The notes: generated by a model from the letters alone, not told the origin. A stretch of DNA of 64,000 nucleotides from Streptomyces sp. AC558_RSS880 (GCF_019049255.1 NZ_JAGMUJ010000004.1:19239-83238); one strand, 5' to 3'. Counted from the first letter of the stretch, positions 1 to 8,764 are shown. Program-made: numbers and translations.

Positions 1-55
1 GACTCCCTGCTGCTGTCCCTGTGAGCAGGGGAGCCGGTCTTCGCGCGGAACGACG

Positions 56-517
56 TCAGTCGGAGTCGCCGCGGCGCCTGCGGGCCGCGATCATCACGCC
101 GCCGCCCAGGAGGACGACGGCCGCACCGCCGGCCGCGATGTACGGCGTGGCGTTGCTGCCGCCGGTCTCGGCGAGGTCGGTGCCGCCGCCCTGCTCCTTG
201 CTGTCGGAACCGGTGTTCCCCGTGTTCTCGGTGCCGGTGCCGGTGCCGGTGCCGGTGCCGGTGCCGGTGTCGCTCTCGGTCTCCTCGTAGGGCTCGAAGT
301 CCGCGGGCGGCTTGTCGCAGCCGATGCCGTCGCCGTCACGGTCCAGGTGCTCGCCGTAGTGGTCGCTGGTCTCGGGGATGTTGGCGTGCCCGTTCTCGTA
401 CGCCTCGGAACAGTTCTCGAACGGGGTGTTGCCGCCGTGCGCCTCGGCGGTGGCCGGTACGGCGGCCAGGGCGAGCGCGGCGAGGACCGCGGCGGCGGAG
501 GTACGGAACGGATTCAT
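56..517 (-). CDS. Secreted excalibur-domain protein with C-terminal sortase signal
   Basis: A 153-aa protein. Residues 1-26 are a signal peptide ending ATAEA. Residues 33-68 form an excalibur-type calcium-binding domain with Cys36 and Cys67 around the acidic DRDGDGIGC loop. Residues 84-96 are a run of Thr-Gly pairs. The C-terminus has LAETG at 115-119, a hydrophobic segment and an Arg-rich tail, which is the layout of a sortase (class E type) substrate. It is probably a small wall-anchored calcium-binding protein; excalibur domains often occur on extracellular nucleases and wall proteins, but no nuclease is present here. The Thr-Gly tract is encoded by a hexanucleotide microsatellite. It is monocistronic, and its promoter must lie in 518-690. 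Confidence 0.85.
   Translation of the reverse strand: MNPFRTSAAAVLAALALAAVPATAEAHGGNTPFENCSEAYENGHANIPETSDHYGEHLDRDGDGIGCDKPPADFEPYEETESDTGTGTGTGTGTGTENTGNTGSDSKEQGGGTDLAETGGSNATPYIAAGGAAVVLLGGGVMIAARRRRGDSD
231..270. repeat. Hexanucleotide microsatellite (GGTGCC) inside the excalibur gene
   Basis: About six tandem copies of a GGTGCC/GGCACC unit lie within the coding sequence and encode the Thr-Gly linker. The unit is 6 bp, so copy-number change would alter linker length without shifting the frame. Confidence 0.8.
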
Positions 518-690
518 GGTGAAGAGTCCCCCAGATCGGGCGATTGCGCGTGCTTGGTACGAGGGTGACGAAGCTACTGGGAGGCTCGTGTCGTGGGGGG
601 CCTATGAAAAGCTTGTGATGCGAACGTGACGTGACTGAAGAGTAGCTCTCCGCTACCGGTGATCCTTTGTGACGGGAGGGGGGGGACGGC

Positions 691-932
691 ATGGCTTCCA
701 CGTTGTTCGACGCGTTGGGGAGCGAGTACTTCCGCGTGGCCGCGGTCAGGGGCCTCGGTGAAGCGGACGGGCCGGCCCGCTCGGAACCGCCCGTGCGGTG
801 CCGCATCGACGACGAGTTCAGCGGCCCGCCGCCGCTCTGGAGGCGGTGGAGCGGGAGTTCGGCCTGGGGGTGGACCCGCAGGCGGTGGCGGGGCCGCTGC
901 CGAGCGTCATCGTTACCGTGCGGGCCGACTGA
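691..932 (+). pseudogene. Small gene broken by an apparent 1-bp deletion
   Basis: An ATG at 691 follows a GGGAGG-type ribosome site and reads MASTLFDALGSEYFRVAAV through to about CRIDDEFSG at 837. There the protein-like character stops in that frame. It resumes one frame over as AALEAVEREFGLGVDPQAV and ends SVIVTVRAD at the TGA at 930-932. Restoring one base in the CCGCCGCCGC run near 828-838 would give an intact 80-aa acidic protein. I do not recognise the family. It may be a true frameshift mutation or an assembly error in a GC-rich run. In-frame translation beyond 838 runs into Arg-rich antisense of the next gene. Confidence 0.5.
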
Positions 933-971
933 GCGGCGGGCGGCCGGGCGCAGTCGGTGTCGTCGTCTCCG

Positions 972-2129
972 TCACGACCGGAAGGGGCCCCGCACCTCGT
1001 ACGTGATCCCGCCCGACGAGCTCCCGCTCGTGCCGCGCTGGCTGGAGAAGTACAGGCGGGTGCCGTCGGGGGAGAAGGCCGGGCCGGTGATCTCGGAGCC
1101 CGACTGGCCGCCGATGCGGAGGAACGGGGCCACCACGTCGTCGGGCGTGATGACGCAGATCTCCATGGTGCCGCCGTCCTCGGCCACGAAGAGGTCGCCG
1201 GAGGCGGCGCCGGTGACGTTGTCGACGCCCGACAGGGGAGCGCCGCCGCCCGTCACCAGCGAGTCGTCGTAGGCGAGTTTGATGGTCTGGGCGGACGCGT
1301 TGTACTGCCAGACGCGGTTGTCGCCCTTCGTGGTGAACCAGCAGGTGTCATTGGCGTAGTAGCAGCCCTCGCCGCCGTTGAAGCGCTTGGCGCCGGACAC
1401 CTGGTTGCGGGTGGCGGTGGCGCCGGACGGGTCCGGGACCCGTGCCCAGCTCACCGGGCCGCTGGTGCCGCTGCCGGCGACCAGTACCTCCAGGGTGCCC
1501 GAGGACAGGTCGCCCCAGGTGGTGGGCCGGAAGCGGTAGAAGCAGCCGTCCGTGACGTCCTCCGTCAGGTACACGACCTTGCGCACCGGGTCGGCCGCCG
1601 CCGCCTCGTGCTTGAAGCGGCCCATCGCGTCACGGCGGACGGCCGCCTTCACTCCCCACGGGTCGGTCTCGTAGACGTACCCGCGGTCCACCTCCTCACA
1701 GGACAGCCAGGTGTTCCACGGGGTCTTCCCGCCCGCGCAGTTCTGCCGGGTGCCGGACAGGACGCGGTACGCGCCCGTGATGGCGCCGGTGGCCGAGAAC
1801 TTCAGCGCGCTCGCCCCGCCGGAGGGGTTGATCTCCGAGTTGGAGACGTAGATCCAGCCCGACCCGTCCGCGTAACAGGCGCCGCCGTCGGGGGCGTTGT
1901 GCCAGGTGTACGAGGTGCCGGTGACCGTCCGGCCGGAACGGGCGACGACCCGGCTGGTGAAACCGGCGGGCAGGCTGATGCCGTTGGCGTCCGCCGCCCC
2001 GAGCGGACCGTACGGGCCGCTGCCGGGCTGGGCGGGCGCGGCGTACGCCGCGCCGCGCCACAGGGTCCCGCCGAGGACGGAGGAGGTGCCGCCGACGGCG
2101 GTCGCACGAAGGAAGGTACGACGTTCCAT
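972..2129 (-). CDS. Tat-secreted PhoX/DUF839-type beta-propeller protein
   Basis: A 385-aa protein. The ATG at 2129 has GGAG about 8 bases upstream and starts a Tat signal (ERRTFLRATA, then a hydrophobic stretch ending AYAAP). An upstream in-frame start exists but adds a Pro-rich leader without signal character. The mature part has repeated propeller-blade sequences, including GGKTPWNTWLSCEE near residue 130, and VYLTEDVTDGCFYRF and GGEGCYYAND further on. These are typical of the DUF839/PhoX calcium-dependent alkaline phosphatase superfamily. It is shorter than classical PhoX, so phosphatase activity is an inference. It is extracellular and appears monocistronic. Confidence 0.8.
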   Translation of the reverse strand: MERRTFLRATAVGGTSSVLGGTLWRGAAYAAPAQPGSGPYGPLGAADANGISLPAGFTSRVVARSGRTVTGTSYTWHNAPDGGACYADGSGWIYVSNSEINPSGGASALKFSATGAITGAYRVLSGTRQNCAGGKTPWNTWLSCEEVDRGYVYETDPWGVKAAVRRDAMGRFKHEAAAADPVRKVVYLTEDVTDGCFYRFRPTTWGDLSSGTLEVLVAGSGTSGPVSWARVPDPSGATATRNQVSGAKRFNGGEGCYYANDTCWFTTKGDNRVWQYNASAQTIKLAYDDSLVTGGGAPLSGVDNVTGAASGDLFVAEDGGTMEICVITPDDVVAPFLRIGGQSGSEITGPAFSPDGTRLYFSSQRGTSGSSSGGITYEVRGPFRS

Positions 2130-2259
2130 TGCCGCTCCAAGAGGTGCCGTGACCGCCCCGCCGCCGGTCGGCGGCGGGGGCGTGCGGTCAGGGAACCTAG
2201 GGGTGCGGAATGGACGCTTCATGACCGGGGGCGTACCGGCGGATGACCATCCCCGGGGC

Positions 2260-3216
2260 CTACAGGGGCACGGCCACCGCCGTGAACGTCGTCTCCGGGG
2301 TCTGCGGGCTGGTGAAGCGGGCGTTGACCAGGTAGAGGCGGTCGCGGAAGCGGGCCGCGGTGGCGGGGACGTCGAAGCGCGGGTCGGTGATCGAGCGGCG
2401 CAGGGTCGCCGTGGTGGCGCGGGCGTCCAGGTCGAAGACCGTGACGACGTTCGAGCGGTTCTGTACGACGTACAGGGTGCGGCCGACGCGGACCAGACCG
2501 TCGCCGTTGACCACGTTCTCCGCGCCGGACAGGGCGATGCGGGTGGCGCGCCCGGTGCGCAGGCTCACGCGGTACAGCTCGCCCGGGGTGCTCTTGACCA
2601 CGATCACGTCGCGCCCGTCGGGGGTGCTCACGATGCCGTTGGCGTTGTTGACGCCGGGCAGTTGCTCCCAGTCGCCGGTGAGCGGCAGGGCGCGGACGCT
2701 GCCGCCCCGGCCGCGCGGGACGCCGTAGAGGACCGCGTCGCGGGAGTCGGTGAACCAGGCGCGGTCGCGGAAGAGGACGACGTCGTTGACGAAGTGGCCG
2801 GTGGGTGCCGTGAGTTCGTACGTCGTCCGCAGCTCGCCGGTGCGGGCGTCGACGGTGCGGGCGGTGCCGCCCCCGCCGCCGGAGACGTACAGCAGGCCGT
2901 CGTCGCCCAGCTTGAGGCCGATGGCCGCGAGGCCGGGGGCGCCCTCGTGGAGGACTCCGCCCTTGCCGGTGCGCAGGTCGGTGCGGTAGATCGCGCCGTC
3001 GGCGCGGGAGCCCAGGTAGGCGTACGGCGCGCCGCCGATGGTGATGCCCTCGGGCAGCCAGCCGTCCGGCAGCGGGAACTCGGTCGGCCAGGCGGGCCGG
3101 TGGCCGGTCGCCTGCGCCGTACCGGTGCCGGCCGCCGCCGCCAACGCGGCGACGGCGGCACCGCCGAGCACGGCACGCCGGGAGGGCTGGATGTGCTGCG
3201 GGTGGTTCCGGGTCAT
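2260..3216 (-). CDS. Tat-secreted SMP-30/gluconolactonase-like propeller protein
   Basis: A 318-aa protein. The start at 3216 is chosen because GGAGG precedes it and a Tat signal follows directly (SRRAVLGGAAVAALAAAAGT, cleavage near AQA). The body has SMP-30-like blades: WLPEGITIG, GHFVNDVVLF, NNANGIVSTPDGRDVIVV, GAENVVNGDGLV. The Asn/Asp positions match those that bind calcium in lactonases and strictosidine-synthase-like proteins. The substrate is unknown. The preceding gene on the same strand is nirD, 200 bp away, so it is probably transcribed on its own. Superoxide dismutase annotations sometimes given to this family are unlikely because no metal-histidine motif is seen. Confidence 0.78.
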   Translation of the reverse strand: MTRNHPQHIQPSRRAVLGGAAVAALAAAAGTGTAQATGHRPAWPTEFPLPDGWLPEGITIGGAPYAYLGSRADGAIYRTDLRTGKGGVLHEGAPGLAAIGLKLGDDGLLYVSGGGGGTARTVDARTGELRTTYELTAPTGHFVNDVVLFRDRAWFTDSRDAVLYGVPRGRGGSVRALPLTGDWEQLPGVNNANGIVSTPDGRDVIVVKSTPGELYRVSLRTGRATRIALSGAENVVNGDGLVRVGRTLYVVQNRSNVVTVFDLDARATTATLRRSITDPRFDVPATAARFRDRLYLVNARFTSPQTPETTFTAVAVPL

Positions 3217-3416
3217 GGTCCGGGCCTCCGTGACGGATGGGGGGATGAACCACCCCCGATGAAACTCCATGGACCGGCCCCGCTGAACGCGGGACACGAA
3301 CCCGACAGGAAGTCGACAGGCCCCGGGACCCGGAGTGGGGCTCGGTGCCAGACCCGGAGTGGGACCCGGCGTGAGGACCGCGGCGCCGGGCCCGGCGTGG
3401 GGCCCGTCGCGGCCGG
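3217..3416. other. Intergenic region with short GC-rich direct repeats
   Basis: This non-coding gap between nirD and the SMP-30-like gene contains imperfect repeats of a GACCCGGAGTGGG unit (around 3328 and 3350) and related GGCCCGGCGTGGG sequence. No convincing promoter or T-rich terminator is visible. Confidence 0.4.
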
Positions 3417-3767
3417 TTACGCCGCCTTCACCTCGTACGCCGTCACCCGTACCGTCTCGTCGTCCAGGCACTGGCCCGACTCCAGGTCGAAGCGCTGCTT
3501 CAGGAGCGGGGAGGCGACGAAGGGGCGGCCCTGGTGGGTGCCGGTCAGGCCGCGGGAGAGGACCGCCGCGCCGGTGAAGGGGTCGCGGTTGTCGATGGCG
3601 TACAGGCGGCCGGTGCGGTCGGCGAAGACGGCGGCCTGGCGGCCGTCGGGGAGGAGGGCGGCCACCCCGCGGCCCGGGAGCAGTGCGCTCAGGTCGCAGA
3701 CCGTGAACCAGTCGTCGGCGAGGCGGAGCCGGACCTTCAGATCGGTGGTCTCGAGGGTCAGGGTCAT
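3417..3767 (-). CDS. nirD: Nitrite reductase small subunit
   Basis: A 116-aa Rieske-like NirD subunit of the NADH-dependent assimilatory nitrite reductase. Recognisable segments are WFTVCDLSALLPGRG, AVFADRTGRLYAIDNRDPF and RFDLESGQCLDD, the usual NirD fold. As in many NirD proteins, the Rieske Cys/His ligands are absent. Its ATG overlaps the nirB stop by 4 bases (ATGA), so translation is probably coupled. It acts in the cytoplasm with NirB to reduce nitrite to ammonium. It is the last gene of the operon that starts near 7587. Confidence 0.93.
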   Translation of the reverse strand: MTLTLETTDLKVRLRLADDWFTVCDLSALLPGRGVAALLPDGRQAAVFADRTGRLYAIDNRDPFTGAAVLSRGLTGTHQGRPFVASPLLKQRFDLESGQCLDDETVRVTAYEVKAA

Positions 3768-6370
3768 CGCGTGGCGCTTCCTTCCAGGATCTCGTCGGCG
3801 GGTCGCAGGCCGATGTTCAGCAGCGGCAGGTCGGGCTTCATCTGGTCGCGCTCGGGGACGAAGGCGACCACCGGGTCGGGGGTGTCGGGCGCGTTCACGA
3901 AGGACACGAAGCGGGCCAGCTTCTCCGGGTCGTCGAGGGTCTCGGCCCACTCGTCGCGGTAGTGCGAGACGTGGGCGGCCATCAGGGCCTCCAGCTCGTC
4001 GCAGATGCCGAGCGAGTCGTGGACGACGACGTCCCGTACGTGGTCCAGGCCGCCGGGGATGCGGTCCAGCCAGACGCTGGTGCGCTCCAGGCGGTCCGCG
4101 GTGCGGATGTAGAACATCAGGAACCGGTCGATCAGGCGGATCAGTTCGGCGTCCGAGAGGTCCTGGCCGAGCAGGTCGGCGTGGCGCGGGGTGGCGCCGC
4201 CGTTGCCGCCGACGTAGAGGTTCCAGCCGCCCGCGGTGGCGATGACGCCGAAGTCCTTGGACTGGGCCTCCGCGCACTCGCGCTGGCAGCCGGAGACCGC
4301 CGACTTGAGCTTGTGGGGGGAGCGCAGGCCCCGGTAGCGCAGCTCCAGGTCGATCGCCATGCGGACGGAGTCCTGGACGCCGTAGCGGCACCAGGTCTGC
4401 CCGACGCAGGACTTCACCGTGCGCAGCGACTTGCCGTAGGCGTGGCCGGACTCGAAGCCGGCGTCGACCAGGCGGGCCCAGATGACGGGCAGTTGCTCCA
4501 CCCGCGCGCCGAACATGTCGATGCGCTGGCCGCCGGTGATCTTCGTGTAGAGACCGAAGTCGCGGGCGATCTCGCCGATCACGATCAGCTTCTCCGGGGC
4601 GATCTCACCGCCGGGGATGCGGGGCACGACCGAGTACGAGCCGTTCTTCTGCAGGTTGGCCAGGAAGTGGTCGTTGGTGTCCTGCAGCGCCGCCTGCTCA
4701 CCGTCCAGGACGTGGGTGCTCGCGCCGATCGTCGGGGCGAGGGAGGCGATGATCGAGCCGACCGTCGGCTTGCAGACCTCGCAGCCGTCGCCGCCGCGCG
4801 CCGCCTCCCGGCCGTGGCGGTCGAGCAGGTCACGGAAGGAGGTGACGCGCAGGGCGAGGACGATCTCGTACAGCTCCTCGCGGGTCTGGGAGAAGCAGGC
4901 GCACAGGCCCTTGTCGACCTCGACGCCGCTCGCCTCCAGCTCGGCGTTGATCAGCTGGCCGAGGACCTTGACGCAACTGCCGCACGTCGTCCCGGCCTTG
5001 GTGCACTTCTTCACCTCGGGCACGGTGGTGCACCTGTGCTCGGTGACCGCCTCGCGGATCGTGCCCTTGCGGACGTTGTTGCAGGAGCAGATGATCGCGT
5101 CGTCCGGCAGCGCGGACGGGCCGAGCTGCACGGGCGCCCCGGCGCCGGCCGGCAGCACCAGCGACTCGGGCGAGACCGGCGGGACGGAGCCGGTGAAGGC
5201 CTTCAGCGTGCCGTACGCCTCCGCGTCGCCGACCAGGATGCCGCCGAGCAGCGTGCCGTCCCGGCCGATGACCAGCTTCTTGTACAGGCCGGAGCGGGAG
5301 TCGGAGTAGACGACGTCCAGGCAGTCCTCGGCGGTGCCGTGGGCGTCGCCGAAGGACGCCACGTCCACGCCGAGCAGCTTCAGCTTGGTGGACAGGTCCG
5401 CGCCGGTGAAGGACGCCTCGTCGGCGGCGATCGTCGCGGCGGCCGTCTCGGCCTGCTCGTAACCGGGCGCCACCAGGCCGTACACCCGGCCGTCGGCGGC
5501 CAGCGCGCACTCGCCGATCGCGAAGACGTGCGGGTCGGTGACCGTGCGGCACTGCTCGTCGACCGTGATGCCGCCGCGCTCGCCGACGGTGAGGCCGCAG
5601 GCGCGGGCCAGCTGGTCGCGGGGGCGGACGCCGGCGGAGAACACCACCAGGTCGGTGGCGAGTTCGGAGCCGTCCGACAGCCTCATGCCGGTGACGGCAC
5701 CCGAGGCGTCGGTCAGGATCTCCTGCGTGCCCACCCCCGTGTGGACGGACAGGCCCATCTCCTCGATGGTGCGCAGCAGCGCCGCGCCGCCGCCCTCGTC
5801 GACCTGGACGGGCATCAGCCGGGGTGCGAACTCCACGATGTGGGAGGTGAGTCCGAGGCCCTTGAGCGCGCCCGCCGCCTCCAGGCCGAGCAGACCGCCG
5901 CCGACCACGGCACCGGTCGTCGACGTCCTCGCGTACTCCTCGATCGCGAGGAGGTCCTCGATCGTGCGGTAGACGAAGCAGCCCTCGGCGTCCTTGTTCG
6001 GCACCGGCGGCACGAACGGGTAGGAGCCGGTGGCCAGCACCAGGACGTCGTAGTCGACGACCAGCCCGGAGCGGGCCGTCACCGTGCGCGCCTCGCGGTC
6101 GACGCTCTCCGCCGGGTCGCCGACGCGCAGCTCGATGCCGTGCTCCTCGATGAAGGCCAGGTCCGTCAGGGACAGGTCCTCGGGCGTCCTCCCCGAGAAG
6201 TACGAGGTGAGCTGGACACGGTCGTACGCCGGGCGCGGCTCCTCGCACAGCACGACCACGCGGTGCGTGGCGGTCAGGCCGCGCTCGGCGAGCGCCTCGA
6301 GGAAGCGCTGGCCGACCATGCCGTGGCCGACGAGCACGATCGTGGGGGATGCCCCGGGAGTGGCGGTCAT
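3764..6370 (-). CDS. nirB: Nitrite reductase large subunit (siroheme, FAD, Fe-S)
   Basis: An 868-aa assimilatory nitrite reductase. In order: an FAD-binding GHGMVG motif (about 15-20), a second Rossmann GGGLLGLEAAG for NAD(P)H, a BFD-like [2Fe-2S] segment (CSCNNVRKG...CTKAGTTCGSC), a second BFD-like segment (CACFSQTREELYEIV...GCEVC), the nitrite/sulfite reductase ferredoxin-like half, and the siroheme/4Fe-4S cysteines Cys655, Cys661, Cys695 and Cys699 (SCVGQTWC and GCQREC). The length is normal for the family. The ATG at 6370 shares one base with the upstream stop (TGATG). It catalyses six-electron reduction of nitrite to ammonium and receives nitrite from NasA (14213-16360). A GlnR-like box lies upstream of the operon. 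Confidence 0.95.
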   Translation of the reverse strand: MTATPGASPTIVLVGHGMVGQRFLEALAERGLTATHRVVVLCEEPRPAYDRVQLTSYFSGRTPEDLSLTDLAFIEEHGIELRVGDPAESVDREARTVTARSGLVVDYDVLVLATGSYPFVPPVPNKDAEGCFVYRTIEDLLAIEEYARTSTTGAVVGGGLLGLEAAGALKGLGLTSHIVEFAPRLMPVQVDEGGGAALLRTIEEMGLSVHTGVGTQEILTDASGAVTGMRLSDGSELATDLVVFSAGVRPRDQLARACGLTVGERGGITVDEQCRTVTDPHVFAIGECALAADGRVYGLVAPGYEQAETAAATIAADEASFTGADLSTKLKLLGVDVASFGDAHGTAEDCLDVVYSDSRSGLYKKLVIGRDGTLLGGILVGDAEAYGTLKAFTGSVPPVSPESLVLPAGAGAPVQLGPSALPDDAIICSCNNVRKGTIREAVTEHRCTTVPEVKKCTKAGTTCGSCVKVLGQLINAELEASGVEVDKGLCACFSQTREELYEIVLALRVTSFRDLLDRHGREAARGGDGCEVCKPTVGSIIASLAPTIGASTHVLDGEQAALQDTNDHFLANLQKNGSYSVVPRIPGGEIAPEKLIVIGEIARDFGLYTKITGGQRIDMFGARVEQLPVIWARLVDAGFESGHAYGKSLRTVKSCVGQTWCRYGVQDSVRMAIDLELRYRGLRSPHKLKSAVSGCQRECAEAQSKDFGVIATAGGWNLYVGGNGGATPRHADLLGQDLSDAELIRLIDRFLMFYIRTADRLERTSVWLDRIPGGLDHVRDVVVHDSLGICDELEALMAAHVSHYRDEWAETLDDPEKLARFVSFVNAPDTPDPVVAFVPERDQMKPDLPLLNIGLRPADEILEGSATR

Positions 6371-7587
6371 CAGGAGCCTCCATCGTTGGTGAGCAGGTGG
6401 AGCAGGGGCCCGCCGTCGGAGGGGAGCGGCTCTGCTCCCTCCCAGGCGCGCGCGAGGGCGCCGACGGTGCCGAGTTCGCCGACGAGGACCCCGCCGACCA
6501 GGCGGTCGTCGCGGACGACGACCTTGCGGTAGGTGCCCCGGGTGTGGTCGGTGAGCTGGACGACGTCGTCGCCCGGCAGCGCCTCGGTCTCGCCGAAGGC
6601 GGCCAGGTCGAAGGGGCTGTCCGGCCCGGTGAGGGTGAGCCGGGTCAGCGAACGGGTGCCGGTGTAGCGGGAGCCGGTGTCCCCGGCGAGCAGCGCGGCG
6701 AGCGCGTCGGCCTGTTCGAGGGCCGGGGTGGCCAGCCCGTACACCGTGCCGGCGTGCTGGACGCAGTCGCCGATCGCGTGGATGTACGGGTCGGAGGTGC
6801 GCAGCTCGTCGTCGACGACGACGCCCTTGCGGACGTCGAGCCCGGCGGCCTGCGCGAGGCCGGCGCGCGGGTGCACCCCGCAGGCCAGGACCACGAGGTC
6901 GGCGTCGAGGGCGTAGCCGTCGGCCATCTCCACCGAGCGGACGGCGCCGCCGACGCAGCGCACGTCCCGCACCCGGCACTCGGTGTGCACCTCCACGCCG
7001 AGGTCGGTCAGGTGCCGCGCGACCAGCTCGGACGCGGCCGGGTCCAGCTGGCGTTCCATGAGCCGCTCGGACTGCTGGGCGAGGACGACCTGCGCGCCGC
7101 GCACGGCGAGCGCGCGGGCCGCGGAGACCCCGAGCAGCCCGCCGCCGATCACCACCGCCCGCACCCCGGGCCGTACCGCCTTGGCCAGGCCCAGGCAGTC
7201 GTCCAGGGTGCGGAACGCGTGCACGCCCTCGGGCAGCTCGTGGTCCTCGGTGAACAGGCCGCGCAGCGGCGGCAGTACGGGGTTGGAGCCGGTGGCCAGG
7301 ACCAGCCTGTCGTATGCGATCACCGCCCCGTCCGCGCAGACGACGGTCCGCCCGGCGCGGTCGATGCCGGTGACCCGGGCGCGGGTCAGCTCCGCGGGCG
7401 CAGGCAGGGCGATCACCTCGGGGCTGTACCGTCCGGCCAGCACCTCGGCGAGCAGCACCCTGTTGTACGGGCGGTGCTCCTCCTCGCCGACCAGCGTCAC
7501 GGGCGTGCCGAGCTCGCCGAGCCGCCGGGCGAGCCGTACGCCCGCGAGGCCGGAGCCGATCACCACCACACGATCGTTCGAGGTCAT
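6370..7587 (-). CDS. FAD/NAD(P)-dependent nitrite-reductase-type oxidoreductase
   Basis: A 405-aa flavoprotein: FAD motif VVVIGSGLAGVRLARRLGE at the N-terminus, NAD(P) motif VVIGGGLLGVSAARAL near residue 145, and the FAD-contacting ATGSNP and IHAIGDCVQH segments. It resembles the N-terminal reductase half of NirB/NasB. As first gene of the operon it is translationally coupled to nirB and probably supplies electrons to nitrate or nitrite reductase. NasA here has no fused reductase domain, so this protein is a plausible electron donor to it. That role is inferred from context. Confidence 0.85.
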   Translation of the reverse strand: MTSNDRVVVIGSGLAGVRLARRLGELGTPVTLVGEEEHRPYNRVLLAEVLAGRYSPEVIALPAPAELTRARVTGIDRAGRTVVCADGAVIAYDRLVLATGSNPVLPPLRGLFTEDHELPEGVHAFRTLDDCLGLAKAVRPGVRAVVIGGGLLGVSAARALAVRGAQVVLAQQSERLMERQLDPAASELVARHLTDLGVEVHTECRVRDVRCVGGAVRSVEMADGYALDADLVVLACGVHPRAGLAQAAGLDVRKGVVVDDELRTSDPYIHAIGDCVQHAGTVYGLATPALEQADALAALLAGDTGSRYTGTRSLTRLTLTGPDSPFDLAAFGETEALPGDDVVQLTDHTRGTYRKVVVRDDRLVGGVLVGELGTVGALARAWEGAEPLPSDGGPLLHLLTNDGGS

Positions 7588-7610
7588 GTCCTTGAGCGTG
7601 CGGTGCGGGT

Positions 7611-7648
7611 GTTACCCGGTGGCATCCCCCCTGTTTCCCCCGCGGAAC
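7611..7648 (-). promoter_or_regulatory. Putative GlnR binding box upstream of the nirBD operon
   Basis: The top strand reads GTTAC-n6-GCATC-n6-GTTTC-n6-GGAAC. Read on the operon strand this is GTTCC-n6-GAAAC-n6-GATGC-n6-GTAAC. The four 5-mers, each separated by exactly six bases, match the known Streptomyces GlnR layout (gTnAC-n6-GaAAC repeated). It lies 24-61 bases upstream of the first ATG. GlnR control of nirB is established in Streptomyces; the site here is a pattern match. Confidence 0.7.
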
Positions 7649-7769
7649 GCTGCCCTCAGCGGGGTGAGGGGGTGGATGTGAGGGTTCCGGGGACGCGGCC
7701 GGGCGGGGCTGTGAGGAGGCCAACCTCAATAAACGCTCATCTTGATGGACGCAGCATCTACCCCGTCCC

Positions 7770-7775
7770 TAGGCT
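7770..7775 (+). promoter_or_regulatory. Leaderless-type -10 element (TAGGCT) for the TauE-like gene
   Basis: TAGGCT is followed by seven bases and the ATG at 7783, and no ribosome site is visible. This is the arrangement expected for a leaderless transcript starting at the A of the ATG. No good -35 at 17-18 bp spacing is seen. Confidence 0.45.
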
Positions 7776-7782
7776 CACGGCC

Positions 7783-8565
7783 ATGCCCGACATCTCCCTG
7801 ACCACGGTCGTCCTGCTCTGTCTGGCCGCCCTCGCCGCCGGCTGGATCGACGCCGTGGTCGGCGGCGGCGGGCTGCTGCTCCTGCCCGCCCTGCTGCTCG
7901 GCCTGCCCGCCGGCACCCCCGCCGCGCACGCGCTCGGCACCAACAAGGCGGTCGCGATCGTGGGCACCACGGGCGCGGCGGTGACGTACGCCCGCAAGGC
8001 GCCGGTCGACGTGAAGACCGCCGTACGCATCGGCCTCGCGGCCCTCGCCGGATCGTCGGCCGGGGCCTTCTTCGCGGCCGGGATGAGCACCGAGGTCCTC
8101 AAGCCGGTGATCATGGTGGTGCTGCTCGCCGTGGCCGCCTTCGTGATCCTGCGCCCCGCCTTCGGCACGGCCCCCGCCACCGGCCCGGCGACCCGCCGCC
8201 AGATCCTCGCCGCGATCGGCCTGGCCGGCCTCGGCATCGGCTTCTACGACGGTCTCATCGGCCCCGGCACCGGCACGTTCCTCGTCCTGGCGCTCACCGC
8301 CCTGCTCCACCTCGACCTGGTCACCGCCTCCGCCACCGCCAAGATCGTCAACTGCTGCACCAACGCCGGAGCCCTCGCCACCTTCGCCTGGCAGGGCGCG
8401 GTGCTGTGGCAACTGGCGGCGCTGATGGCGGTGTTCAACCTGGCGGGCGGCACGCTCGGCGCGCACACGGCCCTGAAGAAGGGCAGCGGCTTCGTCCGCG
8501 TCGTCCTGCTGACGGTCGTCTTCGCGCTGGTCGCGAACCTGGCGTACGAGCAGTGGCTGGCCTGA
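7783..8565 (+). CDS. TauE/SafE family membrane permease
   Basis: A 260-aa membrane protein with about seven or eight hydrophobic segments. The two diagnostic family repeats are visible: GWIDAVVGGGGLLLLPALLL with ALGTNKAVAIVGTTGAAVTY in the first half, and GFYDGLIGPGTGTFLVLAL with ASATAKIVNCCTNAGALATF in the second. The family exports or imports small anions such as sulfite, sulfoacetate or organosulfonates. It diverges from the nirBD operon across a 195-bp region holding the GlnR-like box, so an anion related to nitrite or siroheme-enzyme metabolism is conceivable, but the substrate cannot be read from the sequence. Confidence 0.88.
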   Translation: MPDISLTTVVLLCLAALAAGWIDAVVGGGGLLLLPALLLGLPAGTPAAHALGTNKAVAIVGTTGAAVTYARKAPVDVKTAVRIGLAALAGSSAGAFFAAGMSTEVLKPVIMVVLLAVAAFVILRPAFGTAPATGPATRRQILAAIGLAGLGIGFYDGLIGPGTGTFLVLALTALLHLDLVTASATAKIVNCCTNAGALATFAWQGAVLWQLAALMAVFNLAGGTLGAHTALKKGSGFVRVVLLTVVFALVANLAYEQWLA

Positions 8566-8589
8566 GCGTACGAGCGGTGGCCGGTCCGG

Positions 8590-8634
8590 GCGTCCGAGTG
8601 CCGGCCGGCCTGAGCGTCCGAGTGCCGGCCGGCC
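8590..8634. repeat. Two 21-bp direct repeats downstream of the TauE-like gene
   Basis: The 21-bp sequence at 8590-8610 recurs exactly at 8614-8634 (24-bp period). A shorter degenerate copy sits at the end of the preceding gene. The repeats are rich in CCGGCCGG and may form stem-loops that end transcription. Confidence 0.6.
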
Positions 8635-8662
8635 CGGGCGGCACACCCGGTGATCAACCCGG

Positions 8663-8692
8663 CTGACGTGATCCACTCGGGCGGGTTAGGCT
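8663..8692 (+). promoter_or_regulatory. Candidate HrdB-type promoter CTGACG-18-TAGGCT
   Basis: CTGACG at 8663-8668 and TAGGCT at 8687-8692 are separated by 18 bases, about 70 bases upstream of the membrane propeller gene. It matches the vegetative Streptomyces pattern at four of six -35 and four of six -10 positions. Confidence 0.4.
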
Positions 8693-8764
8693 CCAGCGCC
8701 GCTCCATGACGCGGGCGGCCGGTGCTGGGGAGCGCCGCGGAGCAGCACAAGGGTGGGGGAGAAG

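Noticed and set aside
957..2246. Long plus-strand open frame opposite the PhoX-like gene
   Set aside because: It is Arg/Gly/Val-rich low-complexity translation caused by high GC3 of the real minus-strand gene. The opposite frame has a Tat signal and family motifs.
3962..6532. 856-aa plus-strand open frame opposite nirB
   Set aside because: Antisense shadow of nirB with no domain-like sequence. NirB motifs and cysteines are certain on the minus strand.
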